Shown: piece after piece, positions 24,001 to 35,560 of the stretch | Layout of the letters: each line of letters opens with the position of its first letter | Numbering within the stretch: position 1 is the first letter of the stretch | From: Melanocharis versteri | Lineage: Eukaryota; Chordata; Aves; Passeriformes; Melanocharitidae | Direction: 5' to 3' | DNA: 64,000 nucleotides | NCBI GenBank assembly: GCA_013397845.1 | Contig: VZTG01000491.1 | Coordinates: forward strand, 1,543,673-1,607,672 | Notes under the pieces: model-generated | The model's input: only the letters and a program-made list of their open reading frames with translations | Database searches by the model: none | What the model was told of the DNA's origin: nothing | Translations under genes and position numbers: made by a program

Positions 24001-26651
24001 ATTTAAAAAGTGTTGATTGTTGGTATTTAATTAGTACCATTTTCCATCAGATAGGCATATTTTAGGTGTGCAGTGCTATTTGAGATGCCCTTGGGTGTTT
24101 TGCCTAACCCCTAGTAGGTCTGGGCAGCCTGGAGGCATGTGAAACTTCCCAGCCTTTCCACATATCTTGGATATCCTGGGGAGAGGATATTGGGGTGTTT
24201 GGGAGGGCAGTCCTGGAGTGTCAGGGCGTGTTTGCAGATTTATGATAAAGCAGCCAATACTGCATCTTACTTTCCTTCTTCTGTGCTGAAGCTACAGGAC
24301 TGACGGACCCTGGGCCATGTCGCTGGCCCTGAAGTGCTCCAGATTCCCCCGGGAAAAGGCAAGCCTGGTGCTCCACACTCCAGGATCACACCCCACAGTT
24401 TAAATGACCCCATTAGAAATGCATCAGTTTTCCTCAGATGCTCCAGATTTAAACAGAGGATTGGGTTTAGATTGGAATAATTGTGAGGTGTCCTTCACAC
24501 ACTGTTTCTTGGGCATCCCCTTACAAGCAGCTTTGCCAAAAAGGGGAAATTGCTGCCTTCTGCCAGGCTGGGTCCTCACTGCTCGCTTTTTCTCTGCCAT
24601 TAAAGTGCCAAGAGAATGCACTGCTCTGAAGCACTCGCAGGCCAGAGCACTAAATGAAGGAGAGTACTGTGGCTTCTCTTTACAGGGAAGTTCAGTAGAG
24701 ATGAGGTACATGTCTAAAAAGGGTCTCTTTGTACCCCTTTTTAGCTCTTTCTATATTCTTTCATTAGCAGCACATTCCCTTTTCTGAGTGTGGAATAAAG
24801 CCCCATCTTCTGCATATATTAAATTGCAGCTTTTACTTTTAACACGATTGCTCTCAATGCAGACCAGATTCATAATGAGGCCTGCATTTTCTTTTCTTCC
24901 CCCCCCCCAAATAAACTCCCAGTGAAACAATTTCTGCTGTCATGCCCTGAAAATTCATCTGTAGAGTCTGCTCCTGGGGATGCTTTTGGGGGAACTCTTT
25001 CCCTCAATGTTCTCAACTTTCCAATGAAGATAAATAACCACATCTTGCAGCTACAGTTTTTGACTGAGTGACAGGCTAAAAGAAGTTCCCTGTCAGCATT
25101 CATAACAGAAGAAGAAATTGTTCCAACAATTCTTAGCAAAAGGAACAAGCCTTTTTTCTACAGAACTATTTTGCTGTCCTGCTAAATTGCAGCTCACACT
25201 GAGGCCCTGCACGTTGGTTTCTTATCCCAAAAGAAAAGGAGTGACCTGAAGCCAGGGCTTCACACAAGAAGTGTCAGCTTCCCTTGTTTTATCTGGATTA
25301 ACTTTTAAGTCACAAATGCAAGTTGAATCCAAAAAGCTGGCAGGTGTAATCTCTTGTAGAGATCTCAGTTCCTCAGTTTCTGTATCTGAGGAACCACCTT
25401 TACACCATGTACAAAACTGTACTTAGAGAAAGGAAGTTAAAGAGCAAATGTTTCCTGATCTCAACAGCCACTATCCAAAATCTGTGCATCAAAGAAAGCA
25501 CTGAAACTGCAAGCTCTTCTTTGGACACTGCTGAGATGAAAAGCAAAGGCAACCTGCTGACTGTTCAGCTGTTTCTGGGGTGAGCTGTGCCTCAGCTGCT
25601 ACCTGAGAAGGACTCAAAATGCTTCAGCATCAGGCAAGAAGCTCTGCCCCCATTTCTTGGCTGGTGGTGAATTTTATCCCCCAAGTGCCCTGAACTTCCC
25701 AAAAATGCCCATGTCCTGTGACACTCCTGTGTTACTGAGCACCCCAGGAAACAGAGGAGCATAATGTGTTGTTGTGGGACTGGTTATAGAGAATGGTGAA
25801 GTTCTGCATGAATAAAGACAAGCAGAACTGGGGCTTGAATGAGGGTTTTGGGGTTTATTTCTCTAAACAATTCTGAATAATGCTGCTTCTTTAAGTATCA
25901 GCAGCTTACATCAAAAGGCAACTGCTCAACAAAATGTTTGTCCTGGAACTTTCACTGTTCAGGCTTGATTTTCTTCCTTGAAGACGTGAGATTGCAGGAG
26001 GAGAAAAATGACAACAGAAAGTGTGCTTTGTGTGTGATACAAGCAAGATCAACAACAAAACATGCTGAGACACTTCTGGTTTTGATGTTCCTAATAACAC
26101 TGATAACATTTCTGCTGGTGGCTGCTCATGCTCAAGAAAACCCTGGATGTGGCCAGAATAAAAGATAGCATTGGTGTTCACAGGAGAAAGAGACTTCACA
26201 CTTTTTCTTTCTGTGTGAACTCCAATCTTGTTTAGCTATGAAACCTTTTTTTCAAGTGTTGTCTTCTCCCTCAGGGGTGATGGGGATCAAATACTCTGCT
26301 CTGCTAGCACTGCCCTGCTTTACAAGGGAAGTTCAGCACCTGAGAGGAAGGCAGCTTGGAAATACAGTGGTAGCTAGAAGGGAGGTCATTGAGATCCTTT
26401 CTTTGGGGATCCAGAAAACCTTAAGACACAGAACTGCCTCGGGACTATCACCTGTAAGAGACTCTGGGGAGGAAAACTAAATTGGTGAGCAGTTGTGTGG
26501 GTGAGAGAGCAGGATGAAGTGATGGGAGAGGCAGTGGCTGCTACAGTCCAGTTACAGAGAGAAGGGACTTGGAAATTGGATTCCAGGTCCTTGTAAAGGT
26601 GGTCAGAAAGTGGAGATAGAACAAAGCTAGGTCTGAATGCTTCCAGGGATC

Positions 26652-26685
26652 CAGGTTTCTTAACTTACCAGGTTTCTTAACTTAC
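26652..26685. repeat. 17-bp exact tandem duplication
   Basis: The unit caggtttcttaacttac occurs twice head to tail without a difference, followed by a partial cttac echo. Exact identity suggests a recent slippage event. Confidence 0.85.
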
Positions 26686-27256
26686 CTTACCTTTAATCCC
26701 AGGGAGAAGCATAACTGAAAACCAAAGAAATCCCAGAGAAGCCAGTTGCAGAGCTAGGCTTGACCACCAGCCAACCAGAGAGGGGACAGCAAGAGGGAGT
26801 GTAAGTAGAGGGAACCAAGGCAGGTTCACAGAGGCAGAAGATTGGCACTACTACCTTTCTTTGGAGCTTTGAGAATCTCCCAGGCTAATTATTTGCCTGC
26901 TGTGGTAATGTCACACAGGTGTTCTCAGTTCTGGGAGGAGTGATGCCATCCTTCAGAGTGAAGATGCCAGTCAATGCTGAGAGACGTTAATTACAGTTAT
27001 GATTAGCTTTGAATTTCTCATTGAATGCTTGGAGACATATATCTAATGAAAAGCTAAAGCAGTGTTTTTTTTCCCCCAAGGTGGTAGATCTTTTTCTTCC
27101 TGAAATTTGTAGGCATTTAGGTGCGTGGGAGATACTGCTTACAAATGAATCACTAACACCCTTTTTACCTCCACAGATCCAGGCCTGTCCATCCTTGCAT
27201 CCATTCATAGTCTCCAAAAAATACTTAGAAGTGTATCCAATGAAAGAACACAGTTT

Positions 27257-27300
27257 AAAAAAAAAAAAAAAGAAGGGGCATAAAGAGAGAGAGAGAGAAA
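27257..27300. repeat. A15 run and (GA)n microsatellite
   Basis: Fifteen consecutive A, a short spacer, then seven GA units. Simple repeat. It keeps overlapping frames open on both strands and explains a 136-codon minus-strand frame crossing it. Confidence 0.88.
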
Positions 27301-28609
27301 TGGAGACTGTAAACACTGCTACTCTTGCAGAATGATAGAATGATTGCATGGTGAATTTTCCAAATGAGTTACCTGCCCTCTTTCTCCTGCTGAGCACCAG
27401 CCATGGTGCTCAGAAAAGGCTGTATTCATTTCAGCAGGCGTGACGATAACAGGTTGGAACTGGCAATGAAGCTTATTTTGGCAGTACTCTGAGTTCTGTT
27501 GTCCATCCCAAAGTGAGGCTGCTCAGATTTTACCAGACAAAAAGAAAGTGAAAACAAGCGCCAAAAACTGAAGTGTCATGGATCCAGACTGAAGTCCTGT
27601 TCCCTGTTTCCTGCTTCTGCTCACAATCCTTTTCCTATGCATATAGTCAGGGTAGGGAGGGCAAGGTCCAGCCAGTTTCATGCTGCTTCAGGAACATCTT
27701 CATGCTGAGAAGACATGGTGGGTTAAACTAGAGAGGATTCTGCTTGGCAGTGGTAATAGGCCTAAGGCTCCTTTTTCTCAAAATATGTGGGTCACCAGGT
27801 TTTAGAAACCACCCGGTCCAGATCTGTATTACTTGTAGCAATAAGTACTACGAGTATTATGATTCGCTTGAGCTTAGACCCAAGACCTCATGAGACTAAA
27901 CAGGAGGAAATAGGATGGAAGAGTTTTCTACTTAAGGTTTGTATCACTATTTGAAGATATTACCCAACCTGGATACCCAAGACCCCCTCTTTGAAGAACA
28001 AAAGCTTTGCTGTATTTTTACCAGACGTGGAAACCTCCAGAAGTCAATGCTCGCCCATGCAAGTGAGAACAACTCAGGTCAATCAATCCGTTATGATGGG
28101 ATTCAAGAAAGCACACAACCCCTATTTCATCTGAGGCCACAACAGTTCCTGACACCTTAGAAACAAAATTTAGACATAATATAAAATGCAAAAAGTCACA
28201 GACAGATTTTCAGGCTTCTCCAGCATTTTTCCTTTGTGATGCTAGTGTTAAGTTTCTTTCATACATGTTTGTCTCTAATCTGAGGAAGTTTTATCAAACT
28301 CTGTAAAGGTGGATGTTGTCCAAACTTTGTGTTGGTAGCTGGATGTTCCTCTTGTCTGTTAGCAAGAGGAGTTGTAGAAAGGTTATTTGCAATGCAGAAA
28401 ATAAGGGAACTCACTGACTGACTGAGATATCCCTAAATCCACTTTGTAGAAAAGGTATTTTTGATTTTGAGATCCATAACTGAAGAATAGTTGCTGTTAT
28501 AAATGTTCTAGTGGCATTGTCTTAAAACACAATCTACCAACCAACCAAATTCCAAATTTCCCAAGCCCTTGGATGTCCATTCAATTACTTAAATTATCTA
28601 TAAAAATTA

Positions 28610-29010
28610 AAATGATATAGAATATATCTTTATTCTTCAGGTAGTTCTTGGAGCAGTTCTAGCGCGGAGCAAACGGATGTTATGCATAATGTTCGCTTTT
28701 TCTGAAAGGTTATGTAAACAGATTTTTTTTAAATCACCAAAGTCACCTGGAAATATTTAGGCTCCAGGCTTCTTTCTGAACACAACTTTATTGGTTTTTG
28801 CTGTAGTGTCAAACAGTAGAGCAAAATTCTCATGTTATCTGTGTCCAACAGATTTATAATATTGCAAGATTAATTATATTAGCTGCATTTCACGACTCAG
28901 TGCATTTGTATTAGCATTTCAATAGCACAATCATTTATCAACAGCAAACTTTGGGGCATTTACTTTCTATGCCCTGGCATTGCAAACTTCAAAGTATGTG
29001 AGCTAACCTA
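28610..29010. promoter_or_regulatory. Candidate conserved non-coding block (among the strongest here)
   Basis: Four hundred repeat-free bases with the palindromic octamer-type core ttatgcataatg at 28680-28691, a CpG-bearing tctagcgcggagcaaacgg near 28658, aagattaattatattagc near 28867, cacgactcagtgcatttgt and atttatcaacagc. CpGs kept inside AT-rich DNA and clustered POU/homeodomain/AP-1-like words are typical of constrained vertebrate enhancers. This is inferred from texture. Alignment to chicken and other amniotes would settle it. Confidence 0.38.
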
Positions 29011-30439
29011 TGAGCTGCACGTGAATGCGTGCTCCCCTTGCAAAGCAGCTTCAATGGTTCCAACCTCCTTCATAGGCTGGAAACTGTTTTCCTAATTTAG
29101 GTGTGATTGGTTGGGTCAGATTCTGATGCCCTTTTTCCACCCAGCTTTTGATACTGTAAATTTTAAGTAATTGTAATAAATAAATATAAAATAAAAAAAA
29201 ATAATGAGTGGCTAGATGTGATCTCCAGCTTCTTGTAGAGGTTGTCCTGAGTCACTTCATCTACCCCTCTCCCATAACAAGATTGATTTCTGCGGTCTGT
29301 TCTCTACATCTTAGCTCTAACCATTTCCCAAAGAATCCTTTCTGGAATGAGCATCACCTAAACTTCAGCCTGTTTGAAATATATTACCTGCACTTCAACA
29401 CGCTGTATATTTCTTTTTCAAATTCAGGCATTTTTTTCTTTCCGACTTGATCTCTTTCTGCTCTCTGGACATACCAGCATTAGTTTTCAAGGTGCCAGCA
29501 GCATCTACACAGATGCTGCTCTGATTTTACAGTAAGCTGCTGCTGAGCTCTGGACTGTCACTGTTACAGATGGCTGGTAATTTAAAGCTACCTCAGGTAT
29601 GTCCATATTACAAGGATTCCTACCGTGGCTGCAGCTAACCATGCCCTGAATTTTATCCAGTTTTCTCCTTAGCTGCTCCCACTTAAAAGCCTTTAAACAT
29701 TTCTTGTCCTTTCTTCATGGCAGGTGGATGAGGGTGCTGTGTGTGCAATGCCACAGCGCCGACTGACCGCCGGGAAGGCAAGCTGGTAGGAGGCTGACAA
29801 ATTGCATGTTGTGTTTCTGTGTGACTGGGTCTGGCAGGGTTTGTTATGTCAATGGCAGTGCTGTGTAAATAGCAACCTGGCTCTTGAACACCTGTGTGGG
29901 AATAAGAAACCTCAAAACAGAGATCTGCTGTGGGAAGTGCCAGAAACCCCATCTCACTCCCCCGGCTCCTCTGATCTCTTTGAGTCCTGTGGGAGTTAAA
30001 GTTGCCCTGTGGCTGTTTTTAGAAAGTTATGATTTCCTTTAAATTGTCACGTCCTTTTCTGGAGAAGGAATTATTCAAAGAGCAGACAGACGTACACTGC
30101 CTACCTTCAGATACAAACACATGGATTGCCCATCTGCCCACCAAGCAGCCACATGCTTGGCAATTTAAATAAAAACCACCTGGTACTGGATAAAGTGACA
30201 ATCCTATTCAGCAGATAGTGGGCATAAAAAGTACTGCCTTCCCTTCTATTTTCTACTACATTATGGTTTGCAAATTCCCATCATTCTGAACAATTCAACA
30301 ACAACAAAAAGAAAGATCTGAAGCTGAAGTGGGCTAAATGCTTCAAAAAACACATAAATTAGTTCATGTTCATTTTGACAAAGAAGGTGGTTTGGGACTG
30401 CAGCAACTCATTTCTGTTGATGAAATTGGCTCACAAGAA
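29011..30439. other. No gene recognised
   Basis: Ordinary sequence. An A-rich run (aaaataaaaaaaaataatg) sits near 29187-29206. Frames up to 89 codons occur and none is recognised. Confidence 0.5.
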
Positions 30440-30770
30440 CCTCAGGCGTGTCATTTTACCTTGTAGAGCATCAGATTTCAATGTAAATAATCACAATTTC
30501 ACAGCACTTAACTCCTGAGTATAATGATACTAATTTAATGGTAAATCATTTTGAAACCCTGGGGAGGGACATGGACTCTATAAACGCATATTGACGGAAG
30601 AAGAAAGCTCAGGCCTGATCTCCTTTAATAGGCCTGACAGCCACAACTTCAATTTTATTTCAATTTACATAGAGGTTGACTATGTTTTGAATACACTTGT
30701 CCGTATGCAATTTTCCCACACAAAGATTAAGAGATATGTATTTTGCCTATGAATGTCATCTTGGTGTCCC
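30440..30770. promoter_or_regulatory. Candidate conserved non-coding block
   Basis: Repeat-free sequence with tgtaaataatcacaattt, ataatgatactaatttaatgg, ataaacgcatattgacgg, ctcctttaataggcctgac and a string of Oct/forkhead-like words such as gtatgcaattttccc. CpGs near 30585-30597 are isolated and retained. Possible distal enhancer, on texture alone. Confidence 0.32.
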
Positions 30771-31232
30771 TGGGGCAAAAAACATAACAGCTTCACAGCT
30801 GTGAGTGGTGCTAAATCACTCAAGACCAGACTCAGCTCAGAACACAAATGTTTACCAGTAACAGCTCATTAGGTTGTGGTGGTCAAGAAAGGTCCTGACC
30901 TGCCCATTGGTGCACTCTGTTTCTTATAAAGAAATTCAGTTCAGATTCTGGGAAAAGCAGAAAGATGCTGGTAAATGTTATCATCATGAAGGGTCCAAGG
31001 AGCTAGAGATATGAGATTCCAGCTGTTCACCACCCTTGTTATTATTGCAGGAAAAGCAGCTTGGTTGACACGCTCGAAGAGTACAGAATCCCAAAAAAAG
31101 GGTATATGAGGTTAACAACTTTTTCTGTTCAGTAAGTCACTCCTTGGAGGGTGCAACTTCATATAAAGGAGGCATTTGAAAGTCCACTGAAATGTTTTCT
31201 ATCTTAGTCTTCTCTGGTTATTAATACATCTC

Positions 31233-31247
31233 TTTTTTTTTTTTTTN
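31233..31247. other. T14 run ending in a single-N assembly gap
   Basis: Fourteen T followed by one unresolved base at 31247, after which sequence resumes without overlap. Homopolymers commonly stop contigs. A single N often stands for a gap of unknown size, so the true distance across this point is uncertain. Confidence 0.85.
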
Positions 31248-32879
31248 CTATGATGTGTGAGTGCCAACATAAGGGAGCACTATAAATCACAGTAAGAAAT
31301 AAATAGTCCCATTTAATCTTGCAGGGGGATATTAAACTTTCATGACCCCTAACTTCCTATTATTCCTTCACAGACCCATTGAATACTTCAGTAGCTTAAT
31401 GCTGTGCAGGACTAAAACTGGGACTTAACTCACAGTAGATGAGGCTTAGAAAAGCAGACCCAGATGCCTATTTTCTATGTGCCCACTTTCAGTTACTCTC
31501 CCATCTGACTTTTACCAAGCCTTTTTAACACTAACGAAAATTTGTGTGACAGTTCAAGTGTGATGTGTTTCACTTCTGGAATCACCTGATAAAAGAATAT
31601 ATGTGCCATTGTAATTAAAAGGACCTTTGTGCCCATCAGTTGAGTTTGGAGGTAGCACACAGGAGCCCGTGCCATATGCTGGGCAAGAGCAACCACAGGA
31701 GACTTCAAAAGTACCTGCCACTCTACTCTCTTACAGACCTTCCCAACTCTCCTGTTTTCATACTTACATTTCCTTTCGGGCAGAGGTTAAAACCAAAGTC
31801 TGTCTCTGTGCTTTCAAGAAGCTCAAAATGTGAATTTTTTGGACGGTGTAAAAGCAGGAGAGAGCACCCCACAGTTTCTGTGCTCCCCAAGGTCAGGTAG
31901 AAGAGCATGCTACCTCCTTCAGGCTTCCTTTTAAGGAGTCAGGCTGGGGATGTGGGGAAAACAGTGGAATGAAATTCTTTTTATCTTCCTTTTCCCGTTT
32001 TCTCCTTTTCCCCCTTTTCTTCCTTCCCGAAACAGTGATCAGCTCAACACCAAAAGTACAAGGGTTGTTACTGCCGGGTTTTGCAAAACAGAACACCTTC
32101 ATAAAGAAGTGTACCTGAATTTGGATACATGACCATACCTTGCACCCATGAAGCTGTGTTGAATCAAGTCAGGTTTTAGAAAAAAAACAGACTATTTTCT
32201 ACTGTTTTTATTCTCTTGCAAGATCCATTACTGTGAGTGATTAATAAACTGTTGTTCATTAACAAAAGTTAATAAGGGGGCTCTCTGGTGTCCTTGCTGT
32301 TCTCTTTAGATAACATCTAGGAGAACGAATCAAGCAATTAGCCAGTTAATGTGCTGTGTGTCAGTACTTCAGATAGATGGTTGACTGTGCTCCTCCTTGC
32401 CCTGAATCACACTGGAGCCATTTCCCTTATCAAGGGAGCAGAATTGCTCCCAGGAACAGCATCCTTATTCATTATTTGTATACAGAGCATGCTCTTATAT
32501 TACAGCAGGATCTGTCTAGATCCACTGAGTGTTGTGGTGCCATCTCCTTGCTGGGAGGACATAACAGTTTGATAGACAGGGCAGTGGTTCTGGCAGCCCC
32601 AGGAGCAGTGAGAACTTAAAACACTAGGAAGAGGGAGGCTTTTGTCCCCTCATCAATGTAGAAGCTCCCACTGAGTGGGGAAAAAGCAATCTAACAGGCT
32701 ACCCAGTTTGCATAGAAATCATAGTTTGTCTGTAGTTTGGACATACAAAGTTCACATACTTGGAGGCTCAGAGGCACGCAGGAGGTGCATTTGGTACAGG
32801 ATTAAAACTCTCTTTATGTTGTAACTGGAGGTTGGAAGAAGAAGGTAAGGCTTTGGAGGAGAAGGGAGATGAGAGGAGG
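31248..32879. other. No gene recognised
   Basis: Ordinary sequence with overlapping short frames. A T/C-rich run at 31975-32030 keeps a minus frame open. No repeat family recognised. Confidence 0.5.
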
Positions 32880-33560
32880 TAACCAGTGAAGCTCTGAAAG
32901 GACTGGCACCTTCTCAGAGCCCCTGGCCTTCTCCAGAATGCCTGGCCATGCAGCCAACACAATCCCTTCATTTCATGCTCTGGGCCTGTCCCCATTAGAG
33001 CATTCCCCGAGTGGTGTTGGACACTGCCACAAAGGGCAGCATTATGTCTGGGAAGTAACTGGTGTGTAGCTGGGTCCGGCTGAAAGAGAAAGACGAGCGA
33101 AAGCACTTCCCAGGGACAATGAGAGGCCTTGTGTCTCGGGGAGCTTCCCAGCCCATTAGCATCTGTGGAGGACAATGGCCTTGTGTGGTGGAGAGGAGGA
33201 GAACGTGGCCTTGCCGGTGGCCCTGTCCATCACTGGCTGAGGGCACTGCTCCGGCCGGCCGGAGCCTGAATGGGCTGATTCATGGACAAGCAGCCCCAGC
33301 GTCCTGCTGGCAAGGACAGACCAGGGCAGGGGGTGGGCACCGCTGGGCTGATCTGGGATTTTGAGTACTTTTCTGGCCTCTGGTTGTGCAGCAGCCCAGC
33401 CGAAAATCTGTCCCTTCTGCTGGCAGGCAAATGAGGAAAGGCTTGTCCAAGGGAAGCACGGTGGGGAATGGTGGGACTCCCCTCTGCAGCCTCAATCCTG
33501 GATATTCTCATCCTCAGTCAGGACAGGCACGACTGAGGTACCTTAATGGGCAGCTCCTGG
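32880..33560. other. GC-rich patch with CCGG palindrome
   Basis: Roughly 700 bases much richer in G+C than their surroundings, with clustered CpGs around 33200-33345. An exact 18-bp palindrome, gctccggccggccggagc, lies at 33248-33265. Frames of 60-135 codons are open on both strands simultaneously, as expected from scarcity of stops in GC-rich DNA, and no translation is recognised. It is too short and CpG-poor overall to call a promoter CpG island with confidence. A small orphan CpG island or decayed GC-rich retroelement are alternatives. Confidence 0.45.
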
Positions 33561-34717
33561 GGAGGGTGAACAGTCACCTTTCTCCTGCACAACTTTATAC
33601 ACAGCCTCCAACAGACATGAGCGAAAATAAGGTTTTTTTGGAAAAGCAAGAGCCGGCATCTGCTGAACAGGAGTGGCATACACTTTGAAAGCATTGATAT
33701 TTTTCCTCCATTTGTGACAGTTTCAGCTAATTTCCTCATTCTAAAAGGCACTGAAAAGTTTGGTTATGCTTTTAACAAAATAGATGTTTGGTCCATTCTA
33801 AGACACACTGGAGTTTTCCCTTTTGAAGCAACTTTACTGAAATTTACTGAACTCTACTGAACTCTAAAATAGTTCCTAGATTCCTCAGAATTCCACATTA
33901 CAATACAATGTAAAGGTTTTTTTTTCATCAATGAACCAGTTCCTCTGATCCAAAAATTTGTTTCCCCTTTTCAAATGGCCAATTTATTTTGTGAAATCAC
34001 CACCATCAGTCCACAGGACCAAAAGCTTCCAGCTTCTCTCAGGAGAGAGCTTCTTTTTGTGGAGCTCATGTTCTGTGGCCTTTTCTAAGCAGAACCCATG
34101 AAATACGCTTTGATGTTGAAGAGGTTTTGTGGAGCAATACAAAATCCTTGTCAGAAATATGGAACAGCTATATGCAGGACCTGAAACAGTAAGTTTGTCT
34201 TTAGTTCTCCTTTGCAAGCACTTGAAAATGGGATGGACTTTAGTTTTGTCAGGAAGATCTCCTTTCGAGAGAGAAATGGGTTTGTGAACCCACATGGCCT
34301 TTACCATTTACAGGAGGGGAAAAGAAGTGTACTTTGTTAAGAAAACATGAAGTCAAGTTTACTTTGCATCAGCAGAGGATCCACTGAGTCTTTGACATTG
34401 AGGAGCTAAAATACACACTAGCCCTGCCTCAGGTCCTGTGCAGGGAGAGCCCATTTGGGATTGAGGTACAGTAGTGCATCTTCCAGTTTTGCTTTCCGTG
34501 GAAGAAATCCAGAGAAGCACAACAAATCGGATCAGTTTGTCTTCATACATCAGTTCTGATCTGAACAAATGCACAGGTTTAGCTGTGCCTGATCATGAAA
34601 CACATCCATGCCCATATGCACACTGTCTTGGATTCTAAGGTGTTTTGTGGGGAAATAGAAATATTTTATTCTTGGAGCCAGAGGGAGCAAAACCATCTAG
34701 TCTCACCATCAACATGT
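33561..34717. other. No gene recognised
   Basis: Sequence returns to AT-rich. A minor repeated word, actgaactct/ttactgaa, occurs four times at 33833-33867. A 107-codon minus-strand frame at 33984-34307 is unrecognised. Confidence 0.5.
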
Positions 34718-34745
34718 TTTCTTAACTTTAAATAAAGTTAAGAAA
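34718..34745. repeat. 28-bp near-perfect inverted repeat
   Basis: Stem tttcttaacttt (34718-34729) is exactly complementary to aaagttaagaaa (34734-34745), leaving a 4-base centre of which the outer pair can also match. It could extrude as a small hairpin or bind a dimeric factor. No transposon termini are visible around it. Confidence 0.75.
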
Positions 34746-35060
34746 GGGAGTAATTCAACCGTGGCAACTCTAATTGGCTACAAGTATAATCCAATAACCT
34801 AATTTCACCCATATTGTTAGTTGAGTTAATTGGACCTGCACAGCCACCAGCTAAATATATTGGTGTATGCAAATGGTGAAACTAATTTCCTTCATAAACC
34901 TTTCTTCTGCCAAAGTAGGAATTAGGTAGAAAGGGTGGGGGGAAAGAAGGCTATGCTGACGTTGTTACTTCAAAAGATCAATTCTCTTCCAATTATTTGC
35001 TCTCTTTAGATAGGCAGGACAGAAAACATCATTAATTCCTTTAAATAGAGAGGGGGAAGG
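34746..35060. promoter_or_regulatory. Candidate conserved non-coding block
   Basis: Follows the inverted repeat directly. It holds ctctaattggcta, taatccaataacctaattt, gagttaattgg, the octamer-like gtatgcaaatgg near 34866 and ggaattaggtag. CCAAT-like, octamer and homeodomain words in repeat-free DNA suggest an enhancer. Texture only. Confidence 0.33.
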
Positions 35061-35449
35061 GAAGTAATTTCATTTCCACTTGAAGAGGCTGCAGAGCAGA
35101 AGTGATTGAGCCTTTAGCTTCTCAAATCCAGATGGAGCTTCACAGCCCCTGGGTCAGGCAGCCCCGCTTTCTTTGCAATATTTGGAATGAGGGAACCTGC
35201 ACCAAAAACGAGTTCCTGGGTATCACAAGGACTTGTGTCTCCTGGAGGGAGAAGGGCAAGCTGATCTTCACTCTAACATTGATTTCAGCAGGATGAATAT
35301 CTTTTGCAGTAGAGGCTTTGAAATTTGTACCATGCTGTGTATCAGCCAAATTAATTTCTACTGTTAGCTTAAGAGCCTTCCAAGAACATCTCCTGGAGTC
35401 TGATGAGCAGGACTGACAGTCAGGCTCTGTGTCCAAGTGTCCACACCTA
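35061..35449. other. Open frame on the minus strand, status unclear
   Basis: A 98-codon minus-strand frame (35140-35436) gives a translation of balanced, protein-like composition with a segment of alternating charged and hydrophobic residues (INLADTQHGTNFKAST). No family is recognised and splice borders are not convincing. A plus-strand frame of 64 codons overlaps it. Most likely chance, possibly a fossil fragment of an element or exon. Confidence 0.2.
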
Positions 35450-35560
35450 GAGTAATGAGCAACCTAGTCTGGCTGAAGATGTCCCTGCTCATTGCTGGGG
35501 GTTGGACTAGATAGACCTTTAAAGGTCCCCTCCAACCCAAACCATTCTAGGATTCTATAA
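35450..35560 (+). mobile_element. CR1 LINE 3' end, bird type
   Basis: A clear CR1 3' terminus: gagcaacctagtctggctg, gatgtccctgctcattg, gggttggactagatagacct, ttaaaggtcccctccaaccc, aaaccattcta and a terminal octamer-type repeat (attctaggattctata). This is the hallmark of avian chicken-repeat-1 elements, which end in short ATTCTATG-like repeats rather than poly(A). The copy is strongly 5'-truncated to about 110 bases and carries no reverse-transcriptase sequence, so it cannot move by itself. It is less diverged than the CR1 remnants at 3.2, 4.8 and 44.8 kb. Confidence 0.92.

Larger units (their letters stand above)
18941..28609. other. Long stretch without recognised genes
   Basis: Nearly 10 kb with no confident gene. 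It contains a T/G-rich low-complexity run (20344-20440), a 38-bp tandem duplication (20984-21059), a G-rich patch (21641-21670), a small CpG-richer patch at 22555-22610, a C10 run at 24899-24908, a 17-bp tandem duplication (26652-26685) and an A-run plus (GA)n (27257-27300). The longest frames (127 codons plus at 24404, 116 minus at 22292, 136 minus at 26987) show no family resemblance. The last is helped by a purine repeat. Confidence 0.5.

Noticed and set aside
25373..25400. cctcagtttctgtatctg resembling a MIR core block
   Set aside because: Only one block is present and neighbouring sequence does not agree with MIR.
31083..31110. acagaatcccaaaa resembling a CR1 end
   Set aside because: Too short, with no continuation of the consensus.
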